The notes below the pieces were generated by a model. That model worked only from the letters and a program-made list of their open reading frames with translations. It ran no database searches and had not been told where the DNA came from. Below are positions 1 to 9,210 of a stretch of 64,000 bases of DNA, one piece after another (the first letter of the stretch is position 1; every line of letters begins with the position of its first letter). The translations under genes and the position numbers were made by a program. The stretch covers positions 5,394,001-5,458,000 of the forward strand of contig NZ_JACCBA010000001.1 of the NCBI RefSeq assembly GCF_013409365.1. Direction: 5' to 3'. This DNA comes from Actinomadura luteofluorescens (GTDB taxonomy: Bacteria > Actinomycetota > Actinomycetes > Streptosporangiales > Streptosporangiaceae).

Positions 1-92
1 GATTCGTCCAGAACGGGAACCCGCAGACCTACCTCACCGGCCTGCTCGCCGGTGTCGCCCTCATCGCGGCCGCGGTGGTGATCTTCCAGTGA
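1..92 (+). CDS. nuoL: NADH-quinone oxidoreductase subunit L, C-terminal end (partial)
   Basis: The window opens inside a reading frame whose first whole codon is at position 3. It encodes the tail FVQNGNPQTYLTGLLAGVAL followed by more hydrophobic residues and a TGA at 90-92. It overlaps the nuoM GTG start by 4 nt. The hydrophobic tail and position directly ahead of nuoM identify it as the last transmembrane helix of the antiporter-like subunit L of complex I. The call rests mostly on operon order because only about 29 residues are visible. Confidence 0.8.
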   Translation, partial: FVQNGNPQTYLTGLLAGVALIAAAVVIFQ

Positions 93-1597
93 TCTTCGTG
101 CTGATGATGGCGATCCCGCTGCTCGGGGCGCTGGCGATGCTCGTCCCGGCGAACCGGTTCCTGCGCACCGGCTTCGCCGTCCGCGCCTTCGGGACGGCCG
201 TGTCCGCCGCGACCCTCCTCGTCGCGATCTCGGCCATGACGGCGTTCGACTTCGGCGACACGTCCCGCATGCAGCTGGAGGTCGACCGGGCCTGGGCGCC
301 CGCCGTCGGCCTGCGGTTCCACCTCGGCGTCGACGGGATCTCGCTGCCGCTCGTCGTGCTGACCGCCCTCCTGACGTTCCTGTGCTTCCTCTACACGCTG
401 CGGCACCCACCGGAAGGCGGCCGGATCCGGCTGCTGACCGCGCTGCTGCTCGTCCTGGAGGTCGGGATGCTCGGCACCTTCGTCGCGCTCGACCTCGTGC
501 TGTTCTTCGTGTTCTTCGAGACCGTCCTGGTCCCCATGTACGTGGTGATCATGCTGTGGGGCGGGACGGGACGCCGCGCCGCCGCCACGAAGTTCATCCT
601 CTACACGCTCCTCGGCTCCGGGCTCCTGCTCGCCGGGATGCTGCTCGTCGGCGCCGAGGCCGGCACGCTCGACATGACCGACCTCGCCGCCCGGCACGGG
701 TCCGGCCTCTCGCACGGCCTCCAGGTCACGGCGTTCGCCCTGATGGGGATCGGGTTCGCGGTCAAGGCGCCGATGTGGCCGCTGCACACCTGGCTGCCGG
801 ACGCGCACACCGAGGCCCCCACCGTCGGGTCCGTCCTGCTGGCCGGGGTGCTGCTCAAGATGGGCACCTACGGCCTCGTCCGCGTCGCGCTCCCGCTCGC
901 CCCGGACGGCGCGCGGGTCTGGGCGCCGTGGCTCGGCCTCCTCGCCGTCATCGGGATCGTCTACGGCGCGCTCGCCTGCCTCGCCCAGCGCGACCTCAAA
1001 CGGATGATCGCCTACTCGTCCGTCGGGCACATGGGGTTCGTCCTGCTCGGCATCGCGACCCTCACGCCCGTCGGCGTCAACGCCGCCCTGTTCGGCAACA
1101 TCGCGCACGGCCTGATCACCGGCCTGCTGTTCTTCCTCGCCGGCGCGGTCAAGGAACGCTGGGACACCGCCGACATGAACGCCCTCGGCGGCGGCATGCT
1201 CAGCACGTCCCCGCGGCTGGCCTCCATCCTGACCTTCGCGGCCGTGGCGTCCCTCGGGCTCCCCGGCCTCGCCGGGTTCTGGGGCGAGGTGCTCGCGCTG
1301 ATCGGCGCGTACCGGCCGCACGCCGACCTGCCCCGCGAGACGTTCGTGACGTTCATGGCCGTCGCCGCGCTCGGCACCGTCCTCACCGCCGCCTACTTCC
1401 TGCGGATGCTCGCCAGGCTCACCCACGGGCCGTCCGACGGCGTCGCCGTCCCCCGCGGACCGGTCGCACGGGTCTCCCTCCAGGAGTACGCCGCCTGGGT
1501 GCCGCTGATCGCGCTGACGCTGCTGGTCGGCCTCTGGCCGAAGACCCTGCTGGACGTGACCACGGGTCCGGTCCGCGCGCTGTTCGGAGGCGGCTGA
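89..1597 (+). CDS. nuoM: NADH-quinone oxidoreductase subunit M
   Basis: This 502-residue polytopic membrane protein is one of the three antiporter-like, proton-pumping subunits of complex I. Visible family hallmarks are the conserved Glu-containing segment [20 protein letters not shown], the stretch [30 protein letters not shown] with its essential Lys and the WLPDAH signature (in two parts: [13 protein letters not shown] and LPDAHTEAP), and the block [20 protein letters not shown]. Length matches the family. The GTG start overlaps the nuoL stop (GTGA) and its TGA overlaps the nuoN ATG, so translation is probably coupled through nuoL-M-N. Confidence 0.95.
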   Translation: MIFVLMMAIPLLGALAMLVPANRFLRTGFAVRAFGTAVSAATLLVAISAMTAFDFGDTSRMQLEVDRAWAPAVGLRFHLGVDGISLPLVVLTALLTFLCFLYTLRHPPEGGRIRLLTALLLVLEVGMLGTFVALDLVLFFVFFETVLVPMYVVIMLWGGTGRRAAATKFILYTLLGSGLLLAGMLLVGAEAGTLDMTDLAARHGSGLSHGLQVTAFALMGIGFAVKAPMWPLHTWLPDAHTEAPTVGSVLLAGVLLKMGTYGLVRVALPLAPDGARVWAPWLGLLAVIGIVYGALACLAQRDLKRMIAYSSVGHMGFVLLGIATLTPVGVNAALFGNIAHGLITGLLFFLAGAVKERWDTADMNALGGGMLSTSPRLASILTFAAVASLGLPGLAGFWGEVLALIGAYRPHADLPRETFVTFMAVAALGTVLTAAYFLRMLARLTHGPSDGVAVPRGPVARVSLQEYAAWVPLIALTLLVGLWPKTLLDVTTGPVRALFGGG

Positions 1598-3081
1598 TGA
1601 TCCAGGACATCGACTACGCGGCGGTCGCGCCGCCCCTGATCCTCGCCGTCGCCGCGATCGTGCTGCTGCTCGCCGACGCCTTCGACGCGCCCCGCCGCGT
1701 CCTGTCCCGGCTGTCCGGCGGGTCGCTCGCCGCCGCGCTCGCCGCCGTGGCCGCGCTCGCCGCCGGGGACCGCCGCGCCACCTTCTGCCTGCCGGACGGC
1801 CTGCGCTCCGGCGGCCCCGCCTCCTGCTCCTACGTCGCCGACGACTTCACCCTGCTGTTCCAGGGGATCATCCTCGGCGCCGCCGTCATCGTCGTGCTGC
1901 TGTCCCTCCAGGAGATCACCGACTCGAAGATCCCGGTGGGGGAGTACCACTTCCTGCTGCTCGCCGCCGTCATCGGCGCCCTCACCCTGGTCGCGGCCCG
2001 CGACCTCATCCTCCTGGTCGTCGCCCTGGAGACCCTCTCCCTGCCGGTGTTCGCGCTGTCCGCGCTGCGCCGCTACGACGGGACGTCCTCCGAGGCCGCG
2101 CTGAAACTGTTCCTCGTCTCCGTCGTGTCCACCGCGGTCATGCTGTTCGGCATCAGCCTCGTGTACGGCGCGACCGGTGCCATGCACCTGGACCGGATCG
2201 CGCCCGCCCTCGCCCGGCTTCCCGCCGACCTCGACCCCGTCGCCGCGCTGGGCTCCGTGCTCGTCCTCGCCGGGTTCGCGTTCAAGGTCGCCGCCGTCCC
2301 GTTCCACTTCTGGGCCCCGGACGTCTACCAGGGCTCCCCGCTGCCCGTCGCCGCGTTCCTCGCCGTCGTCTCCAAGGCCGCCGGGTTCGCCGGGCTCGCG
2401 ATCGTCCTCGCCCTGGGCCTGCCCGCCTACGGGCACGTGTGGGGCCCCGTCGTCGCCGTCCTGGCCGCGCTCACCATGACCCTCGGGAACCTCGCCGCGC
2501 TCCGCCAGCGGACCGCGATCCGCCTACTCGCCTGGTCGTCGGTGGCCCAGTCCGGCTACATGCTCGCGCCCCTCGCGGTCGGCTCGCACCGCCTCCCGGA
2601 GGCCGTCGCCGCCACCACCGCCTACGTCGCCCTCTACGCCGTCATGAACATCGGCGCGTTCGCCGTCGTGATCGGCTTCCACCGCCGCGGCACCACGAAA
2701 CGCTGGGACACCCTCGACGACTACCGCGGCCTCGCCCACCGCAGCCCCGCCGTCGCCACCGCCCTCGCCTTCTTCCTCATCTGCCTCGCCGGCCTGCCCC
2801 CCGGCGTCATGGGGCTGTTCGCGAAGGTCGTCGTGTTCCGTGCCACACTCGCCGGCGGCGTCACCTGGCTCGCCGTCGTCATGGCGATCAACACGGTGAT
2901 CGGCCTCTACTACTACCTCGCGTGGGCGGTCCGCCTCTTCACCCCGTCCGCCACCAGCGAGGACTACGACGCGGCGCCCGGCCTCGGCGTCCGCGTCGCC
3001 ATCACCGCGGCGGCCGCCGGCGCGGTCGTGCTGTCGGCCGCGCCGCAGATCGTCCTGCGGACGATCGCGCTGGCCACCTGA
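1597..3081 (+). CDS. nuoN: NADH-quinone oxidoreductase subunit N
   Basis: This 494-residue membrane protein is the third antiporter-like subunit of complex I and normally the last gene of the nuo operon. The sequence shows many hydrophobic helices, the block [20 protein letters not shown] with the conserved Lys and WAPDVY signature, and [17 protein letters not shown]. The ATG at 1597 shares one base with the nuoM stop. A strong inverted repeat lies right behind the stop codon, consistent with the operon ending here. Confidence 0.95.
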   Translation: MIQDIDYAAVAPPLILAVAAIVLLLADAFDAPRRVLSRLSGGSLAAALAAVAALAAGDRRATFCLPDGLRSGGPASCSYVADDFTLLFQGIILGAAVIVVLLSLQEITDSKIPVGEYHFLLLAAVIGALTLVAARDLILLVVALETLSLPVFALSALRRYDGTSSEAALKLFLVSVVSTAVMLFGISLVYGATGAMHLDRIAPALARLPADLDPVAALGSVLVLAGFAFKVAAVPFHFWAPDVYQGSPLPVAAFLAVVSKAAGFAGLAIVLALGLPAYGHVWGPVVAVLAALTMTLGNLAALRQRTAIRLLAWSSVAQSGYMLAPLAVGSHRLPEAVAATTAYVALYAVMNIGAFAVVIGFHRRGTTKRWDTLDDYRGLAHRSPAVATALAFFLICLAGLPPGVMGLFAKVVVFRATLAGGVTWLAVVMAINTVIGLYYYLAWAVRLFTPSATSEDYDAAPGLGVRVAITAAAAGAVVLSAAPQIVLRTIALAT

Positions 3082-3111
3082 CTGGGGAAACGTTTGGGAA
3101 CGTTCCCCCAG
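3082..3111. terminator. Inverted repeat after nuoN (terminator or operator)
   Basis: A 30-nt inverted repeat has 13-nt arms that match at 12 positions around a 4-nt loop (TGGG). It begins directly after the nuoN TGA and has no T tract. It could terminate the nuo operon. Because it also lies about 50 nt upstream of htpX, an operator role for that stress-protease gene is an alternative. Confidence 0.55.
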
Positions 3112-3158
3112 GTCAAACCGTTGATGTTCATGCCGGAGTCGACGGGGAGGCAACGCAG

Positions 3159-4013
3159 GTGCAGTTCAACGGCGTCAAGACGGCAGCATTGATCGCTGCG
3201 CTGTCGGCACTGATGCTGGTCGCCGGCTGGACGTTCGGCGGCGGGGCCGGTCTGACGATCGCGCTGGTCATCGCCCTCGGAACCAACGGCGTCGCGTACT
3301 TCTTCAGCGACCGGATCGCGCTGCGCTCGATGCGCGCCCACCCGGTCGGCGAGGTCGAGGCGCCGCTGCTCTACCGGCTCGTCCGGGAGCTGTCGACCTC
3401 GGCCCGCCAGCCCATGCCGCGCCTGTACGTCTCCGAGACCCGCCAGCCCAACGCGTTCGCGACCGGCCGCAACCCGCGCAACGCCGCCGTCTGCTGCACC
3501 CGCGGCATCCTCCAGATGCTGGACGAGCGCGAACTGCGCGCCGTCCTCGGCCACGAGCTGTCCCACGTCTACAACCGCGACATCCTCATCTCGTCCGTCG
3601 CCGCCGCGATCGCCACCGTCATCACCTACCTGTCCCACCTGGCGATCTTCCTGCCGATCGGGCGCTCCGAGGACGACGACGGCCCCGGCATCCTCGGAGC
3701 CCTCCTCATGCTGATCCTCGGCCCGGTCGCGGCCGCGGTCGTCCAGATGGCCATCAGCCGGACCCGCGAGTACTCCGCCGATGCCGCCGGCGCCCGCCTC
3801 ACCGGCGACCCGCTGGCCCTGGCCTCCGCCCTCCGCAAGATCGACGCAGGCACCCGCGCGCTCCCCCTGCCGCAGGACCCCGAGCTCGCCACCACCAGCT
3901 CCCTGATGATCGCCAACCCGTTCCAGGGCGCCGGCATCGGCAAGCTGTTCTCCACCCACCCCCCGACCGCCGACCGCATCGCCCGCCTGGAACGCATGGC
4001 CGGCCGCCGCTAG
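3159..4013 (+). CDS. htpX: HtpX-family membrane zinc metalloprotease (M48)
   Basis: HtpX is a membrane protease involved in quality control of membrane proteins. The 284-residue product starts with two transmembrane helices (about residues 7-50). It carries the zinc motif HELSH (H132, H136) in [11 protein letters not shown], two further hydrophobic segments, and the third-ligand region [10 protein letters not shown]. The GTG at 3159 is chosen because GGGGAGG lies about 8 nt upstream; earlier in-frame sequence is low-complexity readthrough. It appears monocistronic, between the nuoN inverted repeat and a strong convergent terminator. Confidence 0.92.
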   Translation: MQFNGVKTAALIAALSALMLVAGWTFGGGAGLTIALVIALGTNGVAYFFSDRIALRSMRAHPVGEVEAPLLYRLVRELSTSARQPMPRLYVSETRQPNAFATGRNPRNAAVCCTRGILQMLDERELRAVLGHELSHVYNRDILISSVAAAIATVITYLSHLAIFLPIGRSEDDDGPGILGALLMLILGPVAAAVVQMAISRTREYSADAAGARLTGDPLALASALRKIDAGTRALPLPQDPELATTSSLMIANPFQGAGIGKLFSTHPPTADRIARLERMAGRR

Positions 4014-4057
4014 ATTCGACCGAACCACTCCGGACGCCGCCGCGTCATAACACACAA

Positions 4058-4100
4058 GAGCGCGCCGGCCACTTCTGCGGGGGATGGGGCCGGCGCGCTC
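4058..4100. terminator. Bidirectional terminator between htpX and yajQ
   Basis: A perfect 13-bp GC stem (GAGCGCGCCGGCC and its complement) with a 17-nt loop sits between two convergent genes. It can serve both strands. Confidence 0.8.
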
Positions 4101-4108
4101 CCCTCGTC

Positions 4109-4597
4109 CTACCGGTAGTTGATGAACTGCAGCGCGACCTCGAGGTCCTTGCCCTTCAGCAAAGCGATGATCTGCTGGAGGTCGTCCTTCTTCTTCGAGC
4201 TGACGCGCAGCTCGTCCCCCTGGATCTGGGCCTTCACACCCTTCGGCCCCTCATCCCGGATGATCTTGCCGATCTTCTTCGCGTCCTCCTGGGCGATGCC
4301 CTCCTTCAGGCCCACGCCCAGCTTGTACACCTTGCCCGACAGCTTCGGCTCACCCGCGTCGATCGCCTTCAACGAGATCCCCCGCTTGACGAGCTTGTCC
4401 TTCAGCACGTCCAGCACGGCGTTCGCCCGCTCCTCGGTGTTCGCCTGGATCTCGATCGACTCCCCGGACCACTTGATCCCCGCGTCCACGTTCCGGAAGT
4501 CGAACCGGGTCGCCACCTCCTTGGCGGCCTGGTTCACCGCGTTGTCGACCTCCTGCCGGTCGAGCTTCGACACGATGTCAAACGACGAGTCGGCCAT
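4109..4597 (-). CDS. yajQ: YajQ-family nucleotide-binding protein (DUF520)
   Basis: The 162-residue protein begins [20 protein letters not shown] and ends [11 protein letters not shown], both hallmark ends of the YajQ/UPF0234 family. Family members bind nucleotides or nucleic acid, and some bind cyclic di-GMP; the role in actinomycetes is unclear. The ATG at 4597 is preferred to an in-frame GTG three codons upstream because GAGGGG is at normal distance from the ATG. It is a single gene converging with htpX. Confidence 0.93.
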   Translation of the reverse strand: MADSSFDIVSKLDRQEVDNAVNQAAKEVATRFDFRNVDAGIKWSGESIEIQANTEERANAVLDVLKDKLVKRGISLKAIDAGEPKLSGKVYKLGVGLKEGIAQEDAKKIGKIIRDEGPKGVKAQIQGDELRVSSKKKDDLQQIIALLKGKDLEVALQFINYR

Positions 4598-4724
4598 CGC
4601 CCACACATCCCCTCAGCAGCAGCATCACGATCTACAGAGCGTATCGACTCCCCACGCCCCGCACGCCCCGCCTCGATGTCACACCCACCCCGACGGTCCG
4701 CTATCCTTTCCAGCGAAACACCAC

Positions 4725-4806
4725 GGCGGGTTGCCCGAGTGGCCAATGGGAGCGGACTGTAAATCCGTCGGCTTAGCCTACGCAGGTTCGAACCCTGCAC
4801 CCGCCA
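4725..4806 (+). tRNA. tRNA-Tyr (GTA), integration target
   Basis: This 82-nt class II tRNA has acceptor stem GGCGGGT/ACCCGCC, anticodon loop CTGTAAA (anticodon GTA), a long variable arm, and T arm with GGTTCGAACC. CCA is not encoded. Everything from the first base of the anticodon loop (4757) onward is repeated at 18703, so the 3' half was supplied or restored by the integrated element and the tRNA remains intact. Confidence 0.97.
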
Positions 4807-4819
4807 CACCACACAGAAC
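4757..4819 (+). repeat. attL: 63-bp direct repeat at the tRNA-Tyr 3' half
   Basis: These 63 bp are identical to 18703-18765. The identity starts exactly at the first base of the anticodon loop and runs 13 nt past the tRNA discriminator base. This is the usual crossover region of tRNA-targeting tyrosine integrases. Mismatched similarity continues beyond it because an older related element lies on the far side. Confidence 0.92.
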
Positions 4820-4857
4820 AGCCCCTGACCAGCATCAACGCGGTCAGGGGCTGTTCT
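4815..4857 (+). terminator. tRNA-Tyr terminator carried by the element
   Basis: A perfect 16-bp stem (AGAACAGCCCCTGACC and its complement, loop 11 nt) starts 9 nt after the tRNA. The matching hairpin at 18761 has a compensated pair change (A-T to G-C), so both copies keep the fold. Confidence 0.8.
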
Positions 4858-4906
4858 CGTCGCTTCCCGGTGAGTCCCGACTCCTACCGGCGATTGCCGG
4901 GTGTTC

Positions 4907-4925
4907 ACGGGACAGTGACGGGACA
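4907..4925. repeat. Candidate integrase arm-binding direct repeats
   Basis: ACGGGACA occurs at 4907-4914 and 4918-4925, an 11-nt period (one helical turn), between attL and the int stop codon. The older element's arm keeps the same arrangement as ACGGAACA at 18853 and 18864. Conservation of spacing suggests integrase arm-type sites. This is inference. Confidence 0.4.
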
Positions 4926-4946
4926 AGCTTTGCGGCCGTGGCCTCC

Positions 4947-6311
4947 CTAGTCGTCCTTGAGAGCGTCCTCAATGCGGCCATTCCACATCTGCTCATGACC
5001 GTCGATGCACCCGGCGTAGACCCGTAGCAGGACATCGACGCCATGGCCGGCGCGGCGGGCGACCTCGGGCGCCGGGACGCCGGCGTTCAGGGCGAGCGTG
5101 ACGCCGCTATGGCGGAGGTCGTAGGGCCGTCCAGCCAGAGGAGAGGCCACCTGTCCGGGTGTGAGCGCCAAGTCGCGGGCGACCTGCCAGACGCGCCCGT
5201 ACACGCTCTCCGAGAGCGGCCCACCGCGCCCACCGGAGAACAGCCGGCCATCCGGCGCCGTCCCGTGCTCGGCCAGGTGATGACGCAGCAGCCGGACGAG
5301 CTCGGGCGGAATCGGCACGGGCCGAGCGACCTTCTTCGCCCGGTGCTTCAACTGCCGTTCCTCGTGGCTCGTCCCGGTGTCCGTCCACTCCGACCCGACG
5401 CGGGGCGAGTTGCCGCTGAGCAAGAGCTGGCCCCATCCCTCGTCGGGCAGGTTGATGCAGTCGCTCTTACGCAGGACTTTGGCCTCACCGGGCCGCATGT
5501 AGGCGTAGTACAGGCAGCCGTAGAACGCGGTGAGCTCGGGCCGCTTGTCCTCGATCGCGGCCAGGAGCGCCCGGACCTGGCGGGGCCGCGCCACCACGTT
5601 GCGGTTGACCTCCTCGGCGATGGCCGGGGCCTTCCAGGCCACGCGGTCGATGGGGTTCGCCGGCAAGATGTCGAGCTCTACGGCGTAGTTCAACGTGCCG
5701 TAGAAGATCGCTCGCTTCCGGGCGACGGTCTTCGCCGCGGCGGGCGTGCCGTCCATCTTGAGCGCGATCGTGTCTAGCGCCGAGCGGATGAGTTGGGACC
5801 GCTGGTCTTTCTCGTTGAGCGTGACGACCTTCAACGAGTTGTCCTGTAGCCACTTGAGCGCAGCGGCCTCCTTGCCGGTGAGCTTGGTCGTCTCTCGGCG
5901 GACCTTGTGGAAGGCCCAGCCGTACAGTGCGGCGCGTAGAACCTTGTCGTCAGGCTTCCCGCGCTTCGAGGCCACCAAGACCGGCGTGACGGTCGCGAGG
6001 GCATCGGCGATGCCCGTCCGGGACTTGGCCGCGGCGTGCGGCCACTTGAGATCCACGAACCGGCACGCGAGGTCGAACCACGTGACCGCGAGTTGGGCCC
6101 GGACCATGGACTCCGGAAGACCCGTCTCCGTGTCGAATCCCTCGCCTCTCCTTGCGGCCTGCATGAGCTTGGACCGGTAGCTGTCGGCCAACGCCCGTTC
6201 GGTGAACCATTTCGAGGATTCCCTGCCGTTGACCGTCCAACGGACGCCGTGACCGCGCTTGCGATTCTTCCTGGCCAGCCCCCAAAAGCTGACGTCGTGG
6301 GAATAGGCCAC
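4947..6311 (-). CDS. int: Tyrosine recombinase, AICE integrase
   Basis: The 454-residue site-specific recombinase should catalyse integration into and, with Xis, excision from tRNA-Tyr. The catalytic C-terminal half shows the first Arg in YYAYMRPGEAKVL, box II as YDLRHSGVT, the following His in RRAGH, and the nucleophile Tyr in LLRVYAGCID. The N-terminal third should hold the arm-binding and core-binding domains. The GTG at 6311 lies 1 nt after the xis stop, so the two are translationally coupled; the longer open frame upstream is only the xis gene in another frame. The stop lies about 130 nt from the core site, the usual AICE arrangement. Confidence 0.93.
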   Translation of the reverse strand: MAYSHDVSFWGLARKNRKRGHGVRWTVNGRESSKWFTERALADSYRSKLMQAARRGEGFDTETGLPESMVRAQLAVTWFDLACRFVDLKWPHAAAKSRTGIADALATVTPVLVASKRGKPDDKVLRAALYGWAFHKVRRETTKLTGKEAAALKWLQDNSLKVVTLNEKDQRSQLIRSALDTIALKMDGTPAAAKTVARKRAIFYGTLNYAVELDILPANPIDRVAWKAPAIAEEVNRNVVARPRQVRALLAAIEDKRPELTAFYGCLYYAYMRPGEAKVLRKSDCINLPDEGWGQLLLSGNSPRVGSEWTDTGTSHEERQLKHRAKKVARPVPIPPELVRLLRHHLAEHGTAPDGRLFSGGRGGPLSESVYGRVWQVARDLALTPGQVASPLAGRPYDLRHSGVTLALNAGVPAPEVARRAGHGVDVLLRVYAGCIDGHEQMWNGRIEDALKDD

Positions 6312-6312
6312 T

Positions 6313-6525
6313 TCAGACCGCCCCCGCGACCTCGGTGCGCGTCGAGAGCCACGCGTCGAGGTCGTCACGGTGGACGCGAATGCGTCCGTTCGGCAGCTTG
6401 ATGCACTTGGGGGCGGTGCCGAGCGTTCGCCAGGTGTCGAAGGTGCTCCGGGACACACGAAGCTCGTCGAGCACTTCGGCGAGCGTGAGCAGGTTGGACG
6501 GCGCGGCGAGATTCCGAGCGGCCAT
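6313..6525 (-). CDS. xis: Excisionase (MerR/Xis-like helix-turn-helix)
   Basis: The 70-residue product contains LLTLAEVLDELRVSRSTFDT and KLPNGRIRVHRDDLDAWLST, the layout of the helix_turn_helix_17 (excisionase) family. Such proteins bend attachment-site DNA and steer the integrase toward excision. The ATG at 6525 is preceded by AGAAGGG. It is the first gene of the xis-int pair and lies about 20-70 nt downstream (minus strand) of one copy of the conserved leader hairpin. Confidence 0.9.
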   Translation of the reverse strand: MAARNLAAPSNLLTLAEVLDELRVSRSTFDTWRTLGTAPKCIKLPNGRIRVHRDDLDAWLSTRTEVAGAV

Positions 6526-6542
6526 GCTGGGCCCTTCTGGAC

Positions 6543-6594
6543 GTGATCGGTTGGACGGTGCCGGCGGCGGGCTTGGTGGCTTGTGCGCCGGGCG
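6543..6594 (-). promoter_or_regulatory. Conserved AICE leader element, copy 1 (upstream of xis)
   Basis: This is the most divergent of three copies of an intergenic element in the AICE. On the plus strand it reads GTGATCGGTTGGA, then a GC stem around the conserved GGGCTTGGTGGCTTGTGCG. It sits directly upstream (minus-strand sense) of the xis ribosome site. The stem is weaker here than in copies 2 and 3. Confidence 0.6.
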
Positions 6595-6761
6595 ACGGAG
6601 CGTGAGGCGAGTCGAGGGCCGAGGGGGTGCGCGGGGACGGGGGACACGGGGACAGAAGGCGACACAAGGACTTGCGTCGGCTTCTGTCACCCTGTCCCGG
6701 CGTCCCGGTCGCGAGATCTGCGCCGGGAGCGGTAACGGCCCGTAACGGCGTCCGAGGCGAG

Positions 6762-8741
6762 TCACCGGAAGTCCTCCGACAGGTCGGGGTGGGTCTCGTA
6801 GCCCGGTGAGGTGGGCCGTCCTCCCGTCCGTGTGCCGGGTACCTGGCGAATCCAGCCGTGGGTTTGCAGCACACGCAGGACCGGTTCCAGGTCGGCGACC
6901 TTCCGGGCGCGATTCTTGAGCGGGCCGCGCATGAGGTCGCGGGCAGTGAATCGGGCGGTTTCGGTGCGGCGTGCCCAGTCCAGAACGGTGCGGGCATGGT
7001 TGACGGCAGGGTCGGCGCCGATGGCGTCATAAGCCGCTTGGGCGTGCGCGGTGAAGTACTCGCCGAGCTGGCAGGCTTCCCGGAACGTGGCGAGGTCGAT
7101 CGGGCGCCCGTACCCGTCGCGCAAGTGCTTCGCCAGATGAAGAAGGGCGGCAATGCGCACGACGGCGCCGACCAGCTTGCCACCCCAATCGGTCATGTGG
7201 GCCAGGTCGCCGCTACCCGGGCGAAAGCGCGGCTCGGTTGCCTCCAACAGGTCGATGACGGCCTCTTGTGCTTCGCCGGTGAACGTCAGGGCGACAGGTT
7301 CGCCGTCCGGGTCGCCGAACCTGCGCAGCGACAGGACGAGATCGGTAAGCGTCCGCTCGTAGGCGTGGGCGGCGTGCGCGGGGATTGGGGCGGGACGGGC
7401 GTTGCGGTGGCCGAGCATGGATTCCGGCATGGTGATCAGCAGGCGTCCGAGCAAGCCCTGTTCACGGAATTCGGGGGTGTCACCGAGCCCGGCCAGCACG
7501 CCGGGTTGCAGGCACACGCCGATGGTCAGGGCGGCGGCGTCGATGCGCTCGGACGAGCGGCCCACGCGCTCGATGCGCATTTCCTCGCCGGCGTGCCCGG
7601 ACAGGAAGACGCCGATGTCCGGGGAACCGGAGTAGCGGCCACCGGCGATCGAGAACAGCTTGCCGCCCTCGGGCGCCATGACGGCGTATCGGCCGTTCTG
7701 TTCGGCCAGTCGTGAGGTGACCTTCTCAACGGTCGAGTCGTTCCCGCCGAAGAGCGCGGGCTCGGCGGGCACCGTGGCGTTGTCGAGAGCCATCCGCGCG
7801 GCGGACGCGTCGGCGCGCCGGTCGAGACTGTCCGGGTGGTCGGTGGCGGCTTTCTCCGAACGCTCGGCCTCGGCCTCAGCGACCTTGCGGGCAATGGTCG
7901 CCTCGGCGATGAGCGGCGCGGCCAGGTCGGTGAGGATGCCCTCGGCGGCCCGGATGGGGCCGGTCATGGCCTTGTAGACCTCGGACTTCCGGTTCCCGGG
8001 CGGCAGGACCATGACCAAGAACAGGTTCACCGGCTCCGACCATGCCCCCGCGCTCACCGTCACGTTGCCGGCGGCGGCCACGGCGAGCGCGGCCAGGGCG
8101 AGACACCCGGCCAGATCTACCGGCGTCTGGGTGACGTCGGCGACGCCAGCGGCGTACTCGGCGGCCCAGTCCGGAAGGCACCAAATGGGGAACGTCGGCA
8201 GGTCGGGCGCGGTCGAGAGCGGCGTTGGGTCGGGCCAGCCGCGCCGGTCGGCGCCGGTCACGGCGGCGACCTCGGCGGCCACTTGCGCGCGCAGCTCGGC
8301 GGCGTCGCCCTCGGCGACGGTGGCGAGCTGGACGAGCCGGGTACCGGTCTCGGCGACGGTGCGGGCGTATGCCAGGTCCCGCACCATGTGAGCCCAGTAG
8401 ACGGCGTTCGCCGCGGTCGGGACACGGCTGATCAGCGTGTGGAGGTACGGGCCACCGCCGAGCTTGGCCAGTTGGCGGGCGCCGATGTGCGCACCGACCG
8501 AGAGCGGGTCGGCGGGCGCGCCACGGTCGGCCAGCGCGCACACCGCGTCCCAGATCTGAGCGTGCGCGGGCCGGTAGAAGTCGGCGCCGTCCAGCAGCGG
8601 CCGGACCTCGGCGAGCGCGGTCGGCGAGAGCATCACCCCGCCGAGGACGTATTGCTCGGCGTCGATGCTGTGCGGTGTCGCGTCGAGGTCGGCGCCGGCG
8701 GGCGCGCTGTCGACCACACGCAACGATGCGGGCTTGGTCAT
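6762..8741 (-). CDS. AICE replication protein: DnaB N-terminal-like plus DUF3987 helicase domain
   Basis: The 659-residue protein begins with a DnaB-type N-terminal domain (about residues 25-140; TPHSIDAEQYVLGGVMLSPT is typical). A DUF3987-type P-loop ATPase domain follows with the Walker-A variant LPPGNRKSEV near residue 245, and a predicted winged-helix tail (TARFTARDLMRGPLKNRARKV). In pSAM2 the corresponding position holds RepSA, so this protein is probably the initiator or helicase for autonomous replication of the excised element. The ATG at 8741 overlaps the upstream stop (ATGA), so it is coupled to the zinc-ribbon gene. Confidence 0.75.
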   Translation of the reverse strand: MTKPASLRVVDSAPAGADLDATPHSIDAEQYVLGGVMLSPTALAEVRPLLDGADFYRPAHAQIWDAVCALADRGAPADPLSVGAHIGARQLAKLGGGPYLHTLISRVPTAANAVYWAHMVRDLAYARTVAETGTRLVQLATVAEGDAAELRAQVAAEVAAVTGADRRGWPDPTPLSTAPDLPTFPIWCLPDWAAEYAAGVADVTQTPVDLAGCLALAALAVAAAGNVTVSAGAWSEPVNLFLVMVLPPGNRKSEVYKAMTGPIRAAEGILTDLAAPLIAEATIARKVAEAEAERSEKAATDHPDSLDRRADASAARMALDNATVPAEPALFGGNDSTVEKVTSRLAEQNGRYAVMAPEGGKLFSIAGGRYSGSPDIGVFLSGHAGEEMRIERVGRSSERIDAAALTIGVCLQPGVLAGLGDTPEFREQGLLGRLLITMPESMLGHRNARPAPIPAHAAHAYERTLTDLVLSLRRFGDPDGEPVALTFTGEAQEAVIDLLEATEPRFRPGSGDLAHMTDWGGKLVGAVVRIAALLHLAKHLRDGYGRPIDLATFREACQLGEYFTAHAQAAYDAIGADPAVNHARTVLDWARRTETARFTARDLMRGPLKNRARKVADLEPVLRVLQTHGWIRQVPGTRTGGRPTSPGYETHPDLSEDFR

Positions 8742-9094
8742 GCGGCGTCCTCGGTGAAGATGATCAGGCCCTCGGGGGTCAGGACGAACTCGTGTCCGTG
8801 CTCGCAGAGCCACAGGTCGCCCGGAGTCTCGGGGGCGAGCGCGGCCCAGCAGGTGACGACGGTGCGGCAGTGCGGGCAGTCGGGGCCGTCCAGCACGGGC
8901 CAGTGGGTGACGGGGATGAACCAGTCGGTGGGGCAGGCGCGGCAGCGCCAGACGTTGACCTCGTCGCCCTCGGCGAAAGTGGCGGGCCCAATCCATGCCA
9001 CGTCGGCGGAGCGGCGGCAGGTGGGGCAGTCGGGGGCGGCCAGCACGGGCCATTGCTCGACCGGCGGGAACGGGACTTGGTTCGGTGTCATCAT
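8738..9094 (-). CDS. Zinc-ribbon protein with internal duplication
   Basis: The 118-residue protein has paired cysteines (CPTC, CRAC, CPHC, then a C-terminal CEHGH). The motif EQWPVLAAPDCPTC recurs as THWPVLDGPDCPHC, so the fold is an internal tandem duplication of a rubredoxin-like knuckle. A strong AAGGAGGT lies before the ATG at 9094. Its stop overlaps the replication-gene start, suggesting a role in replication or its regulation. No specific function is recognised. Confidence 0.75.
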   Translation of the reverse strand: MMTPNQVPFPPVEQWPVLAAPDCPTCRRSADVAWIGPATFAEGDEVNVWRCRACPTDWFIPVTHWPVLDGPDCPHCRTVVTCWAALAPETPGDLWLCEHGHEFVLTPEGLIIFTEDAA

Positions 9095-9127
9095 GGAGTG
9101 ACCTCCTTCTAGGGACCTGGCGGTTCC

Positions 9128-9188
9128 GTGATCGGTTGGAGGTGCGGCCCTCGGCGGCGTGCTTGGTGGCTTGTGCGCCGAGGGCCGC
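9128..9188 (-). promoter_or_regulatory. Conserved AICE leader hairpin, copy 2 (upstream of the zinc-ribbon/replication operon)
   Basis: On the plus strand GTGATCGGTTGGA is followed by a perfect 13-bp stem (9144-9156 with 9176-9188) enclosing a 19-nt loop with GCTTGGTGGCTTGTG. It lies about 35-95 nt upstream of the zinc-ribbon ATG, in its 5' leader or just after the traB transcript. Loop and flank are conserved with the copies at 6543 and 14274 while the stem varies. Confidence 0.7.
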
Positions 9189-9210
9189 TTTGCCTCCTGG
9201 TGCGGGCGGT

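Noticed and set aside
29..1426. Very long open frames antisense to nuoM and other genes
   Set aside because: High GC leaves antisense and third-frame ORFs open across real genes. Their products are Arg/Gly/Asp-rich low complexity and lack ribosome sites.
5043..5777. Plus-strand ORF within the integrase region
   Set aside because: It is a shadow of int; its product is Arg/Gly-rich with no recognisable motif.
6312..6665. N-terminal extension of the integrase frame up to 6665
   Set aside because: It overlaps the whole xis gene, has biased low-complexity composition and no start with a ribosome site. The GTG at 6311 is coupled to xis.
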